A DNA stretch of 64,000 bases from Pelagicoccus mobilis (GTDB lineage Bacteria; Verrucomicrobiota; Verrucomicrobiia; Opitutales; Opitutaceae): assembly GCF_016595505.1 (NCBI RefSeq), contig NZ_JAENIL010000012.1:62001-126000 (forward strand). The letters run 5' to 3'. The notes under the pieces were generated by a model. It did not search any database and was not told where the DNA came from. It saw nothing but the letters and a program-made list of their open reading frames with translations. Positions 17,380-24,842 of the stretch are shown piece after piece. Each line of letters opens with the position of its first letter. Position 1 is the first letter of the stretch. The position numbers and the translations under genes are program-made.

Positions 17380-18126
17380 TTATTCCACTGAAATTGAATG
17401 GGTGAGGGTGAACTCGAGGAGAGTTCCGGCTGGGATGGCTATGGGGGCGTCTTTGCGGGCGGAGGCGACTGCTCCGATGGCGGCTCCGTCTCTGGCTCCT
17501 TGGGAAGAATCGTCGTCGATGGCGGCTCCTAGAGCAGCTCCCGCGGCTGCTTTCTTGAGGAAGTCGGCGCCTTGTTTCGTGCCGGAGTTGCCGATTTGGT
17601 TGGTAAGGATGGGGATTCTTTTTCCGGCTACGACGACGTCGGTCAATTCGACCTCGAGGACGTTTTGACCGGAGAATCTGCGCGCTTTTTGGAGGTTGCT
17701 GACTCTTCCGTAGACTTGGCTGCCTGCGGGCAGAACGATTTGGCCGTTCATTTCGACGTTGGTTTCGAGAACCGCGGCGAAGCGTTTACCGGTTTGGTGT
17801 CGTTCGGTGGACAGGGCTTCGGCGGTTCGGATCAGAAGAGGCGTTCCGCTGGGAAGCTGCTGTTTGGAGAGTTCGGTGGTCACCGTCGTGCTCGGCTGGG
17901 CGGGACTTGGTTTAGATAGCGAGAGGCTCTCTACTTGATCGCTGCGGTATTGTTTGGGCTGAGTCTCGTTGTTTGCGGTGAAGCTGAAGTGCTGTTGATC
18001 GGCGTGTACGAAGGATCCTTGGATGCTTTCGCCTGAGTTGAGGGTCAGGGTGTCGCCGTAGGTCGCGAGCGTGCTTGTTGCTGCGAGAGCGAGAGTGGCT
18101 ATGATGGATGATTTGATGGTTTTCAT
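17380..18126 (-). CDS. exported glycine-zipper protein with beta-rich core
   Basis: 248 aa with a Sec signal peptide. Residues about 24-70 form a beta-rich segment that begins with LTLNSGESIQGSF and resembles small SH3-like repeats. A linker follows, then a core with LPSGTPLLIRTAEALST, VLPAGSQVYGRV and VLEVELTDVVVAGK. A glycine zipper near 190-225 (AAAGAALGAAIDDD, GAAIGAVAS) could insert in or span a membrane. The C-terminal IPAGTLLEFTLTH echoes the TrbI/VirB10-type beta fold. The function is unknown. It starts 11 bp after the upstream DUF6515-like gene and shares promoter P4. Confidence 0.72.
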   Translation of the reverse strand: MKTIKSSIIATLALAATSTLATYGDTLTLNSGESIQGSFVHADQQHFSFTANNETQPKQYRSDQVESLSLSKPSPAQPSTTVTTELSKQQLPSGTPLLIRTAEALSTERHQTGKRFAAVLETNVEMNGQIVLPAGSQVYGRVSNLQKARRFSGQNVLEVELTDVVVAGKRIPILTNQIGNSGTKQGADFLKKAAAGAALGAAIDDDSSQGARDGAAIGAVASARKDAPIAIPAGTLLEFTLTHSISVE

Positions 18127-18137
18127 GATATTAGGTG

Positions 18138-18812
18138 TTAGAGTGAAACTGTCATGTAGAGGGTGGCGCCCGCTTGTGTGATCGGGTGGTAGACGGTTCG
18201 TCCGAGGCGGTAGTACTCGACTCCGTCCTGGTTGATGACGGTGTATCCGCTTGGGAGATACTTGACCGTGATTCCGATGGGGGCTTCGACTACTGCGTAT
18301 CCAGAGTCGGGGACTTCTTGATAGAAAACGCCGTCGTTGTAGAAGTAGGTGGAGCCGCTGTACTCGATGCTTGAGAAGCCGTCCGGAAGTTGGGGAACGG
18401 TGCTGCCAACGGGTGGTTCGACGACTTTGTAGCCTCCTGCTTCTTCTGTATAGTAAACTCCGTTGGAGGTGTAGTAGATGGTGTCTTCAATGTAGACTGT
18501 TTCGCAGCCGAGGGGGAGGGTGACTACGACCAGACCGTGGAAGTGCCAACCCCAATGAACATGGTCCCAGTGTGTGGGCCAGTAGTGGTCGTGCCTGCGA
18601 TCGTGTCGCCGGTCATGACGTCGCTTGTGGTTGTCCCATCGGTATTCAGGGATTCTGATTCTGTCGTGTCCCCACTCGGGGATGCGCATGCGTTCGGCTG
18701 AGAATCCTCCGTGTCTGGGGGCGTGTCCGAATCGTTTGGGCGAGGCTTCTGTCACGGGGGCGACAGAGCTCAGTAGCAGGGCGAGTGTGGCGATGTAGGC
18801 GATGTTTTTCAC
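18138..18812 (-). CDS. DUF6515-like exported protein
   Basis: 224 aa with a signal peptide ending near TEA. A basic, histidine-rich N-terminal arm (KRRHDRRHDRRHDHY) is followed by three tandem beta units. Each has a YY....Y.......Y.VV..P.G..V..LP.G pattern, as in DUF6515. The last unit ends in a polar beta strand. It is related to 16205-16849 by architecture and motif but has diverged in sequence. It is first gene in the P4 unit, followed 11 bp later by the glycine-zipper gene, and divergent from the HtrA-type protease gene. Confidence 0.74.
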   Translation of the reverse strand: MKNIAYIATLALLLSSVAPVTEASPKRFGHAPRHGGFSAERMRIPEWGHDRIRIPEYRWDNHKRRHDRRHDRRHDHYWPTHWDHVHWGWHFHGLVVVTLPLGCETVYIEDTIYYTSNGVYYTEEAGGYKVVEPPVGSTVPQLPDGFSSIEYSGSTYFYNDGVFYQEVPDSGYAVVEAPIGITVKYLPSGYTVINQDGVEYYRLGRTVYHPITQAGATLYMTVSL

Positions 18813-18849
18813 GGTTTGCTAGGGATCGGGTTAGTGAGTGCCTTCTTGT

Positions 18850-18890
18850 TTGCATCGCTTGCGCCAATGAGCTTGTGGTTCGTTTTAAGT
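18850..18890 (-). promoter_or_regulatory. composite sigma-54 promoter P4 (DUF6515-like and glycine-zipper genes)
   Basis: On the minus strand TTGGCGCAAGCGATGCAA has GG-N10-GC, with C-G-C replacing the usual C-A-C. AACTTAAA (reverse complement of 18884-18890 and flank) lies 18 bp upstream. Confidence 0.72.
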
Positions 18891-19044
18891 TGTTGGTATC
18901 CAGTTGGAAATGGTTTTGGAGAGGGCTTTGTTGAATGGGGGTTGCGGTGGGAATCCGATTCTGGAACGGTATTTCGTTTGTGGGGCGTTGCTCTTTGGGG
19001 CGAATAAGGTAAGGCTTAGTGGAATTGGTAGAAGAATTGGTAGA

Positions 19045-20064
19045 ATGGCTATGAAGTGTATTGGCATTTTGGCGACGGTGATGCTTGGGCTTGCCTTGAC
19101 GGTGGATGGTCTGGGGCGAGATTTGAGCGGATTGTTCGAGGAGGTGAAGGGGCAGGTGGTCACGATTTATACGAACAAGTCGAATGCGGACTCTTTGGGG
19201 TCTGAGGGCGAGCAGGGGACCGGCGTTATCATCAGCGCGGAGGGGAAGGTCATCACGGCGGCCCATGTGGTGCACTCGGCGGACGTAGTGATTGTCGAAT
19301 ACGTGGATGGTCGGCGGGTACGGGCTGAGGTGCTTACGACTGCTCCGTGGGCGGACGTCGCCGCGTTGCAGCTAACGGAGCGTCCTCCGCCTGAGTACGT
19401 GGCGACGCTTGGGGTGAGTCAGGAGATGAAGATTGGCGAGGAGCTCTTTGTGGTGGGGACTCCTTTGGGGCTGGGGCATTCTTTGTCGTTCGGGCATTTG
19501 AGCGGTCGGCGAAAGAACAGCGAGGATTTCATGGTGAAGGCGGAGCTGCTGCAGACGGACGCTTCGATCAATCCGGGGAACTCGGGCGGCCCGATGTACA
19601 ATATGGAGGGGGAGGTGGTAGGCGTGGTGAGCCATATTCTCTCGAATTCCGGAGGCTTTGAGGGGGTGGGCTTCGCGGTATCGATCGACGTGGCTAAGGA
19701 GCTATTGCTGGAGCGCTCGGCTTTTTGGTCGGGAATGGAGTACAAGGTGCTCTACGGGGAGGCGCCCAAGGTTTTGAATATCGATCGGGATTTCGCGTTT
19801 ATCGTGGAATCGGTGGCGAGGGGGTCGTTTGGGGAGCGGCTCGGGCTTAAAGGAGGGCGTATTCCCGTTTCGATAAACGGGACCGAGTTTATGGGAGGAG
19901 GGGACGTGCTGCTTTCGGTGCAAGGGGTCCCGATTGACAGTGTTGAGCAGGCGCTGAAGCTGAGGGGGATCGTGCGGGATGTGAACCCTGATGAGGTGCT
20001 GAAGGTGGTCGTGATGCGCAAAGGCAAGCTGATCGAGCTGGAAGCGCCTCGCTCCTTGAAATAG
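19045..20064 (+). CDS. HtrA/DegP-type trypsin-like serine protease with PDZ-like C-terminus
   Basis: About 339 aa from the ATG at 19045, which places a signal peptide (MAMKCIGILATVMLGLALTV) at the N-terminus. A longer frame runs back to 18904, but it would bury the signal. The protease domain has the full triad H74 (TAAHVV), D104 (WADVAALQL) and S180 (NPGNSGGP). The last 110 residues resemble a divergent PDZ domain (IVESVARGSFGERLGL, GGDVLLSVQGVPI). It is a periplasmic quality-control protease candidate. It is divergent from P4 and lies in the block of envelope proteins, which fits a stress role, although no sigma-54 box faces it. Confidence 0.85.
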   Translation: MAMKCIGILATVMLGLALTVDGLGRDLSGLFEEVKGQVVTIYTNKSNADSLGSEGEQGTGVIISAEGKVITAAHVVHSADVVIVEYVDGRRVRAEVLTTAPWADVAALQLTERPPPEYVATLGVSQEMKIGEELFVVGTPLGLGHSLSFGHLSGRRKNSEDFMVKAELLQTDASINPGNSGGPMYNMEGEVVGVVSHILSNSGGFEGVGFAVSIDVAKELLLERSAFWSGMEYKVLYGEAPKVLNIDRDFAFIVESVARGSFGERLGLKGGRIPVSINGTEFMGGGDVLLSVQGVPIDSVEQALKLRGIVRDVNPDEVLKVVVMRKGKLIELEAPRSLK

Positions 20065-20078
20065 ATGCCTATCCTACA

Positions 20079-20107
20079 TTGACAAGGAACTGAACTGGTA
20101 GGACGAT
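20079..20107 (+). promoter_or_regulatory. possible promoter of the CpxP/Spy-like gene
   Basis: A consensus TTGACA at 20079 lies in the 74-bp gap before the gene. At 17 bp the -10 candidate is only GACGAT, so the assignment is weak. Confidence 0.3.
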
Positions 20108-20138
20108 GTCGCGAAGAATTTAACCCTACAAATACTTA

Positions 20139-20591
20139 ATGATGAGCAAGAAACTCTTATTGATCGGAACCGTTGCACTCAGCCTTTCTGGCCTTTTCGC
20201 GAGCCACAGCTTCGCTGGCGATAAGCAATCCGCTGGCAAAGCCTACATCGTTTGGGGCGAGTGGCATCGTAACTCGATCGACTTTTACATCAACAAGCTC
20301 AACAAGCACACTTCTTTGAGTGCCAAGCAGGAGAAGGCGATCCGCAAGCTATTGGACGAGGAAGCGGACCAGATCGTTGAGTTGCAGGCGGCAAACGTAG
20401 GCGACCTTAGCGCTATGTTGGCGGGTAGTATCGAGATTGGCTTCAAGACTCACGACGAGTTGGCGAAGATCTTCAACGAGGATCAGCAATTCCTTATCCC
20501 GATGATCGAGAGCGCTCGTAAGGAGAGCTTGAAGGAGCGCGTTTCGATGCACGTTGAAACGCTATGGTACCACCAGGAGAACGCTAACTAG
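20139..20591 (+). CDS. small exported helical protein, CpxP/Spy-like in outline
   Basis: 150 aa with a signal peptide ending near SFA. The mature part is all-helical and charged: a segment HRNSIDFYINKLNKHTSLSAK followed by QEKAIRKLLDEEADQIVELQ, then EIGFKTHDELAKIFNEDQQF. The order resembles CpxP/Spy proteins, where a helix-turn-helix ends in a T-x-E-Q motif, but the exact LTxxQ signature is not present. The function is unknown; a periplasmic chaperone or sensor is one possibility. It is a single-gene unit with a strong terminator, downstream of the HtrA-type protease. Confidence 0.68.
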   Translation: MMSKKLLLIGTVALSLSGLFASHSFAGDKQSAGKAYIVWGEWHRNSIDFYINKLNKHTSLSAKQEKAIRKLLDEEADQIVELQAANVGDLSAMLAGSIEIGFKTHDELAKIFNEDQQFLIPMIESARKESLKERVSMHVETLWYHQENAN

Positions 20592-20622
20592 CGGTTAGCT
20601 CGATCGTTCCTCTTTTATTTTT

Positions 20623-20654
20623 CGGCGCTTCGGAAACGGAGCGCCGTTTTTTTT
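20623..20654 (+). terminator. terminator of the CpxP/Spy-like gene
   Basis: CGGCGCT (20623-20629) pairs with AGCGCCG (20640-20646), followed by eight T. Confidence 0.92.
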
Positions 20655-20683
20655 GTGTGGGGAGGGGCGGATGGGGGGAGGGA

Positions 20684-21598
20684 TCAGAACATGTGGGACC
20701 AGGCGATGATGAAGGAGTCGAGGGTGGAGCCGAGGTTGTTTTTCGCGTTGGTTCTGATGTAGGCCATCTTCATGTTTTGAGAACGGGTCAAGGGGAGCCC
20801 GAGGGTGAAGGCTTGGAGTACGCTCTCTCGACGATCGTTTTTGCTGACGCCGTTCACCTCAGATTTTCCTCCGTTTCCGTAGCCCATGCTGATGGCGGCC
20901 CAGAGGCCGGGTTTGAAGACTTTTATGAGATGAGTTTGGGCGGCGTACAAAGGGTCTTGGGAGCGGGTGCCGCCGTTAAAGAAGTCGTCGTTGTCGGAGT
21001 GGATGAAGGTGGATCCGGTCAGTTCGAAGGACCAGTCGCCCCGCGTGTGGACGACGCCGACCTGCGGTCGAAGGGTGTAGCGGTTTTGCCCGAGGTTTAG
21101 CAGCTTGTCGCTTTGGTACTCGCCCCAGGGGAGGGTGAGGGAGAGGGCTGCTCCGGCCACGGTTTTACTTTTTCCGGCGTTTTTCCGATTCTGTTCAATG
21201 AATTCCTTGAGTCGTCGAGCGGGGCTCCCGAGGAAGTTGAAGGAGAATCTGACGATGGGATCGCCGAGGCCGCTGCGTTTTACGGTTTGTGGCCTGCCGT
21301 CGATGAGACCGTCCCAGCGAGCGTTCAATTGAGGGATGAGCACGTCGAGACGGGCAGTCCTGCGGGCGAGAGCGATGGGTTTGACGAAGGAGAAGGCTAC
21401 GGAGTCTACGGAGGTTTTGGCATTCTCGACGTTCAGCACCGGATCGAATGTCGTGTCTCCGCTGGCTGAACCGTATCCAAAACCTACTACGTTGGTGCCG
21501 ACCGGGAGTGGAGTCCACCGACGTGGTTCGATATCCTGCGATAGGCAGGGCGAGGCGAGGGCTATGGCGAGTAGGATTGCAAGAAGGTTTGGTTTCAT
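20684..21598 (-). CDS. outer-membrane beta-barrel, phenol-degradation MetA-like family
   Basis: 304 aa with a signal peptide (ending near CLSQ). Amphipathic beta strands continue to the end, and the protein closes with the C-terminal Phe typical of outer-membrane barrels (FIIAWSHMF). The pattern resembles the transporter-like family PF13557 (VGTNVVGFGYG, LDVLIPQLNARWDG, SLTLPWGEYQ, RPQVGVVHTRGDW). Substrates for this family are not established, and MetA is only a name by homology. It is convergent with the upstream small exported protein. Its 5' flank (21599-21925) separates it divergently from the TonB receptor. Confidence 0.8.
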   Translation of the reverse strand: MKPNLLAILLAIALASPCLSQDIEPRRWTPLPVGTNVVGFGYGSASGDTTFDPVLNVENAKTSVDSVAFSFVKPIALARRTARLDVLIPQLNARWDGLIDGRPQTVKRSGLGDPIVRFSFNFLGSPARRLKEFIEQNRKNAGKSKTVAGAALSLTLPWGEYQSDKLLNLGQNRYTLRPQVGVVHTRGDWSFELTGSTFIHSDNDDFFNGGTRSQDPLYAAQTHLIKVFKPGLWAAISMGYGNGGKSEVNGVSKNDRRESVLQAFTLGLPLTRSQNMKMAYIRTNAKNNLGSTLDSFIIAWSHMF

Positions 21599-21790
21599 AA
21601 GGGCGGTGAGCGCTGAGTGAGCCAGATCTCTGAAACTAGGAGAATTCGCGGCTAGGTAAAGTCTAGGGTTTTGAGCATGGATTTTCGGAGCTTAAGCCCG
21701 AAACAGGAACTTTGTGGCGGTTTTTTCGAATTGAGGGCCTCTTTTGCTGATGTTTTGCGCCATTCGTGTGTCATGGTATCCATCAGAATC

Positions 21791-21857
21791 TTACGAAAGT
21801 TACGTGCAGGTTACGCGTGTTTGGGGTTAGTGACGCGGGGGTGACAAGATGGTTACG
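21791..21857 (+). promoter_or_regulatory. phased T(T/G)AC(G/A) repeats upstream of the TonB receptor
   Basis: TTACG occurs at 21791, 21800, 21811 and 21853, with TGACG at 21831 and TGACA at 21842. Start-to-start steps are 9, 11, 20, 11 and 11 bp, so the motifs fall on one DNA face. Direct half-sites every 11 bp are the known layout of PhoB/OmpR-family operators. No clear -35/-10 pair is visible downstream. The remaining part of 21599-21925 shows no gene. Confidence 0.45.
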
Positions 21858-21925
21858 GGGGTGGTTTCCCGTTGAGGTTTGAAGGGGCTTATAAGTTTTT
21901 CAGGTCCTCTAATTCATAAACCGCT

Positions 21926-24796
21926 ATGGTAAACACTACCCGTAATACAAAGTCCTATTGGGGCCTCGCCAAACTGTCGATAGTTGCTGTCGCGGTTGCC
22001 CTTTTTGCAGCTCATGCATCCGCTCAGGATGCTAATGGCATAATCTCAGGGTCCGTCGTGGATGCTGAATTTGGTGGAGGTGTATCTGATGTGCGTATCA
22101 CGCTTGTCGGTACGGAAATCTCTGCTGTCACTGATAAGGATGGTCGCTTTTTGATGGGAGATGTTCCGGAAGGTGAATACACGCTACATGCATCTGCTAT
22201 GTTTTATAAGCTTTCTCGTATCGAAGAGCTTGAGGTTGAGGCAGGCAATATTGCACGAGTCGATGTTCCAATTTATGGAGACAACTCTGATATCGTCGAG
22301 TTGGATGGATTTACTGTTAAGGCAAAGATTTTGCAGGGGTCCAATCTGGCTCTTCTTTCTGAGCGTCAGCAGTCATCTTCGATTAGTGATGCGATCGGCG
22401 CTGAGACTTTTAGCCGCCTAGGGATCGGCGATGCCGCTGGTGCTCTTGGCAAGGTGCCGGGCGTCTCTATCAGTGATGGCAAGTACATGGTCGCTCGTGG
22501 TCTATCCGATCGCTATAACAATACGACGATGAACGGAGCGACGGTTCCGAGCTCCGACCCTGACAAGCGTGCGGTGCAGCTTGACCAGTTTCCATCCAGT
22601 ATCATCGAGTCGATTTCTACGGTTAAGACTTTTACTCCCGACAAAGCGGGTAGCTTCACGGGGGCCTATGTAGACATCAAAACGAAGTCGGTACCTGATG
22701 CTTTCTTCCTCACCCTGAGCGCGGGCGTTAGCTATAACGAGAACGCGAACTTGAGCGATATTTTGCTGAACTCGGGAGCGAGTGGTGATTGGAAGGGCAA
22801 AGACGATGGTTCGCGTGCCGTTCCGGAAATCGCGTCGCGTTTGGATGAGATTGAAGGATCTATTCGATTCCTGGAGCCAGAAGATGCGGCTCTGCTCTCT
22901 GACATTTCTAGCTCCTTCTCTCCAGATATGGAACCTGAGACGAAGAGCGCTCCGTTGAGTCATGGTGTATCGCTCTCTTTCGGAAACCGCTTTGAATTGG
23001 GCAAGGGGAACGACCCTGCGACTTTGGGCGTTGTCGGGAGCATCTCCAACAAGCGTGGGTTCTCATATTACGACGATGGCGTCGTAGGTCGCTACGAGTT
23101 TAATCCCGATGGGTTTGTGGGAGACGCATCCTTCACAGAGGAGAAGGGTGTTGAGTCGAACGAGTGGGGGGCGATTCTTAATGTCGCACTGCGTCCCAAC
23201 GCGAATCACGAGATTGGCATAAACAGTTCCTACAGCCGATCAGGCGAAGACGAAGCGATCTCGCGTTTCGGTTCACGTCAGGCGAGTGGTTCTGCTCTAT
23301 TTCGGGTAAAGAACCTGCATTACACAGAGCGTACGCTTTCTGTGGTTCAGCTCTACGGAGAGCACAAGTTCGAATCGCTAAAGGGCGCTCGTGTAGAGTG
23401 GTTCCATTCCGAGTCTACTAGCACTCAAGATGAGCCTGACTTTAGGCTCTTCTACGATGAGATCCCAAAGGAGGGGTTGCCGGTTTATAAGGGTAACTTC
23501 CCTGCTCCTCGTCGCTACTGGCGCGATCTGGAGGAGGATACGGCTGACTCGAAGATTGATTTCATTCTCCCTATTGGCCGGAATTCTAACGAGATAAAGT
23601 TTGGTCTCCAGAAAACGGAGACGGAGCGTGAGTTTGAGGAGTCTGTATTCAATTATGATGACAACGCACGAGGGTTTTCGGCTGATTACGTGTACGACGG
23701 AAACATCTCTGAATTCCTGTCGGACGATGTTATTGGTCTAAATCCTGAAACGGGAGCTGTTCAGCGTTACATCGAAGTTTCATCGAGCGCGGTTCCTGAG
23801 TATAGCGGTGAGCAAACGATTGATTCCTACTATTTCATGGGTGACTTCCGCCTGGCGGAGAAGTGGCGTCTCATCGCTGGCGCTCGTAACGAGAACACAG
23901 AACTGGCAGTTCAGAGTGTCAGCGCTAACGGAACTCCCAATGAAAACGATGGCTCGATCGATGACGATCTTTGGCTACCTGCCCTAAACGTCGTCTATGA
24001 GTTGAATAGTGATTCGAATTTGCGCTTTGCCGCGACAAAGACGCTTGCTCGTCCAAATTTCCGTGAGCTTTCTCCATTCGGTTCCTTCGACAACATCGGT
24101 GGCGAAACCTTTGTGGGTAATCCGGATTTGATGATCTCCGAGATCGAGAATTTCGACCTGCGTTGGGATTTGTTTGGAGAGGGTGACAACGTGGTCGCCG
24201 TGACAGCGTTCATGAAGGATATTTCCAATCCGATCGAGTTGAACTTTGTGGATGGTGAATTGACGTATGTAAACGTGGATACGGCTGACGTTCACGGCCT
24301 TGAGTTTGAGGCTCGCAAGTCTTTTGACTTCTTTGGTGGCGATACGAGCGTGTTCACATTTGGTGGCAACGTATCGTACGTGAAATCTGAGGTGGCGCGC
24401 TCTGCAGATGAGATTTCACAAAAGGAAGCGGGAGGAGTCGTTGTCGATCCAGTGAGAGAGCTGCAAGGACAGTCCGAATTTGTCGGCAATATTGATGCCA
24501 GCTACCAGCACTTTAAGAAGGGAACTACAATGAGTCTCGCGTATAACTATACTGGTGAGCGTCTTTACTCTGTATCCCTTGGAGCACTACCCGATGTGTA
24601 TGAAGAGCCTTCCGGTCAGTTAGACTTTATTTTGTCTCAAAGACTGGGCGACAAGCTCTCTATGAAATTTGCCCTGAAGAACCTCTTGGATGACAGCTCT
24701 AAAAAGTTCCTCTCCTACGAGGGAGACGAAGTCATCTATTTTGAATACAAAAAGGGCATAACCACCTCGCTGAGCTTTTCGTATAAATTCTACTAG
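21926..24796 (+). CDS. TonB-dependent receptor with carboxypeptidase-regulatory-like N-domain
   Basis: 956-aa outer-membrane transporter. It has a signal peptide (ends near HASAQ), then a CarboxypepD_reg-like beta domain (residues about 37-115: GVSDVRITLVGTEISAVTDKDG). A plug domain follows (about 140-260) with DAAGALGKVPGVSISDGKY, VARGLSDRYNNTTMNG and VPSSDPDKRAVQLDQFPSS. The barrel ends in an aromatic residue (SFSYKFY). The plug wording matches a receptor class also common in Bacteroidota and Proteobacteria. Its substrate is not known from sequence. It forms a pair with the beta-helix protein 46 bp downstream. Codon use is ordinary, unlike its partner. Confidence 0.93.
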   Translation: MVNTTRNTKSYWGLAKLSIVAVAVALFAAHASAQDANGIISGSVVDAEFGGGVSDVRITLVGTEISAVTDKDGRFLMGDVPEGEYTLHASAMFYKLSRIEELEVEAGNIARVDVPIYGDNSDIVELDGFTVKAKILQGSNLALLSERQQSSSISDAIGAETFSRLGIGDAAGALGKVPGVSISDGKYMVARGLSDRYNNTTMNGATVPSSDPDKRAVQLDQFPSSIIESISTVKTFTPDKAGSFTGAYVDIKTKSVPDAFFLTLSAGVSYNENANLSDILLNSGASGDWKGKDDGSRAVPEIASRLDEIEGSIRFLEPEDAALLSDISSSFSPDMEPETKSAPLSHGVSLSFGNRFELGKGNDPATLGVVGSISNKRGFSYYDDGVVGRYEFNPDGFVGDASFTEEKGVESNEWGAILNVALRPNANHEIGINSSYSRSGEDEAISRFGSRQASGSALFRVKNLHYTERTLSVVQLYGEHKFESLKGARVEWFHSESTSTQDEPDFRLFYDEIPKEGLPVYKGNFPAPRRYWRDLEEDTADSKIDFILPIGRNSNEIKFGLQKTETEREFEESVFNYDDNARGFSADYVYDGNISEFLSDDVIGLNPETGAVQRYIEVSSSAVPEYSGEQTIDSYYFMGDFRLAEKWRLIAGARNENTELAVQSVSANGTPNENDGSIDDDLWLPALNVVYELNSDSNLRFAATKTLARPNFRELSPFGSFDNIGGETFVGNPDLMISEIENFDLRWDLFGEGDNVVAVTAFMKDISNPIELNFVDGELTYVNVDTADVHGLEFEARKSFDFFGGDTSVFTFGGNVSYVKSEVARSADEISQKEAGGVVVDPVRELQGQSEFVGNIDASYQHFKKGTTMSLAYNYTGERLYSVSLGALPDVYEEPSGQLDFILSQRLGDKLSMKFALKNLLDDSSKKFLSYEGDEVIYFEYKKGITTSLSFSYKFY

Positions 24797-24842
24797 TCCT
24801 GTTGGCTCAGTATAGTAGCTAAAAACCTAAATATAATAGACC

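Noticed and set aside
21607-21624. Sigma-54-like CTGGCTC-N-GC on the minus strand before the MetA-like barrel gene
   Set aside because: GG-N10-GC spacing is present, but -24 reads CTC for CAC, -12 lacks the T-rich context, and no ACTTACA element lies at the fixed distance.
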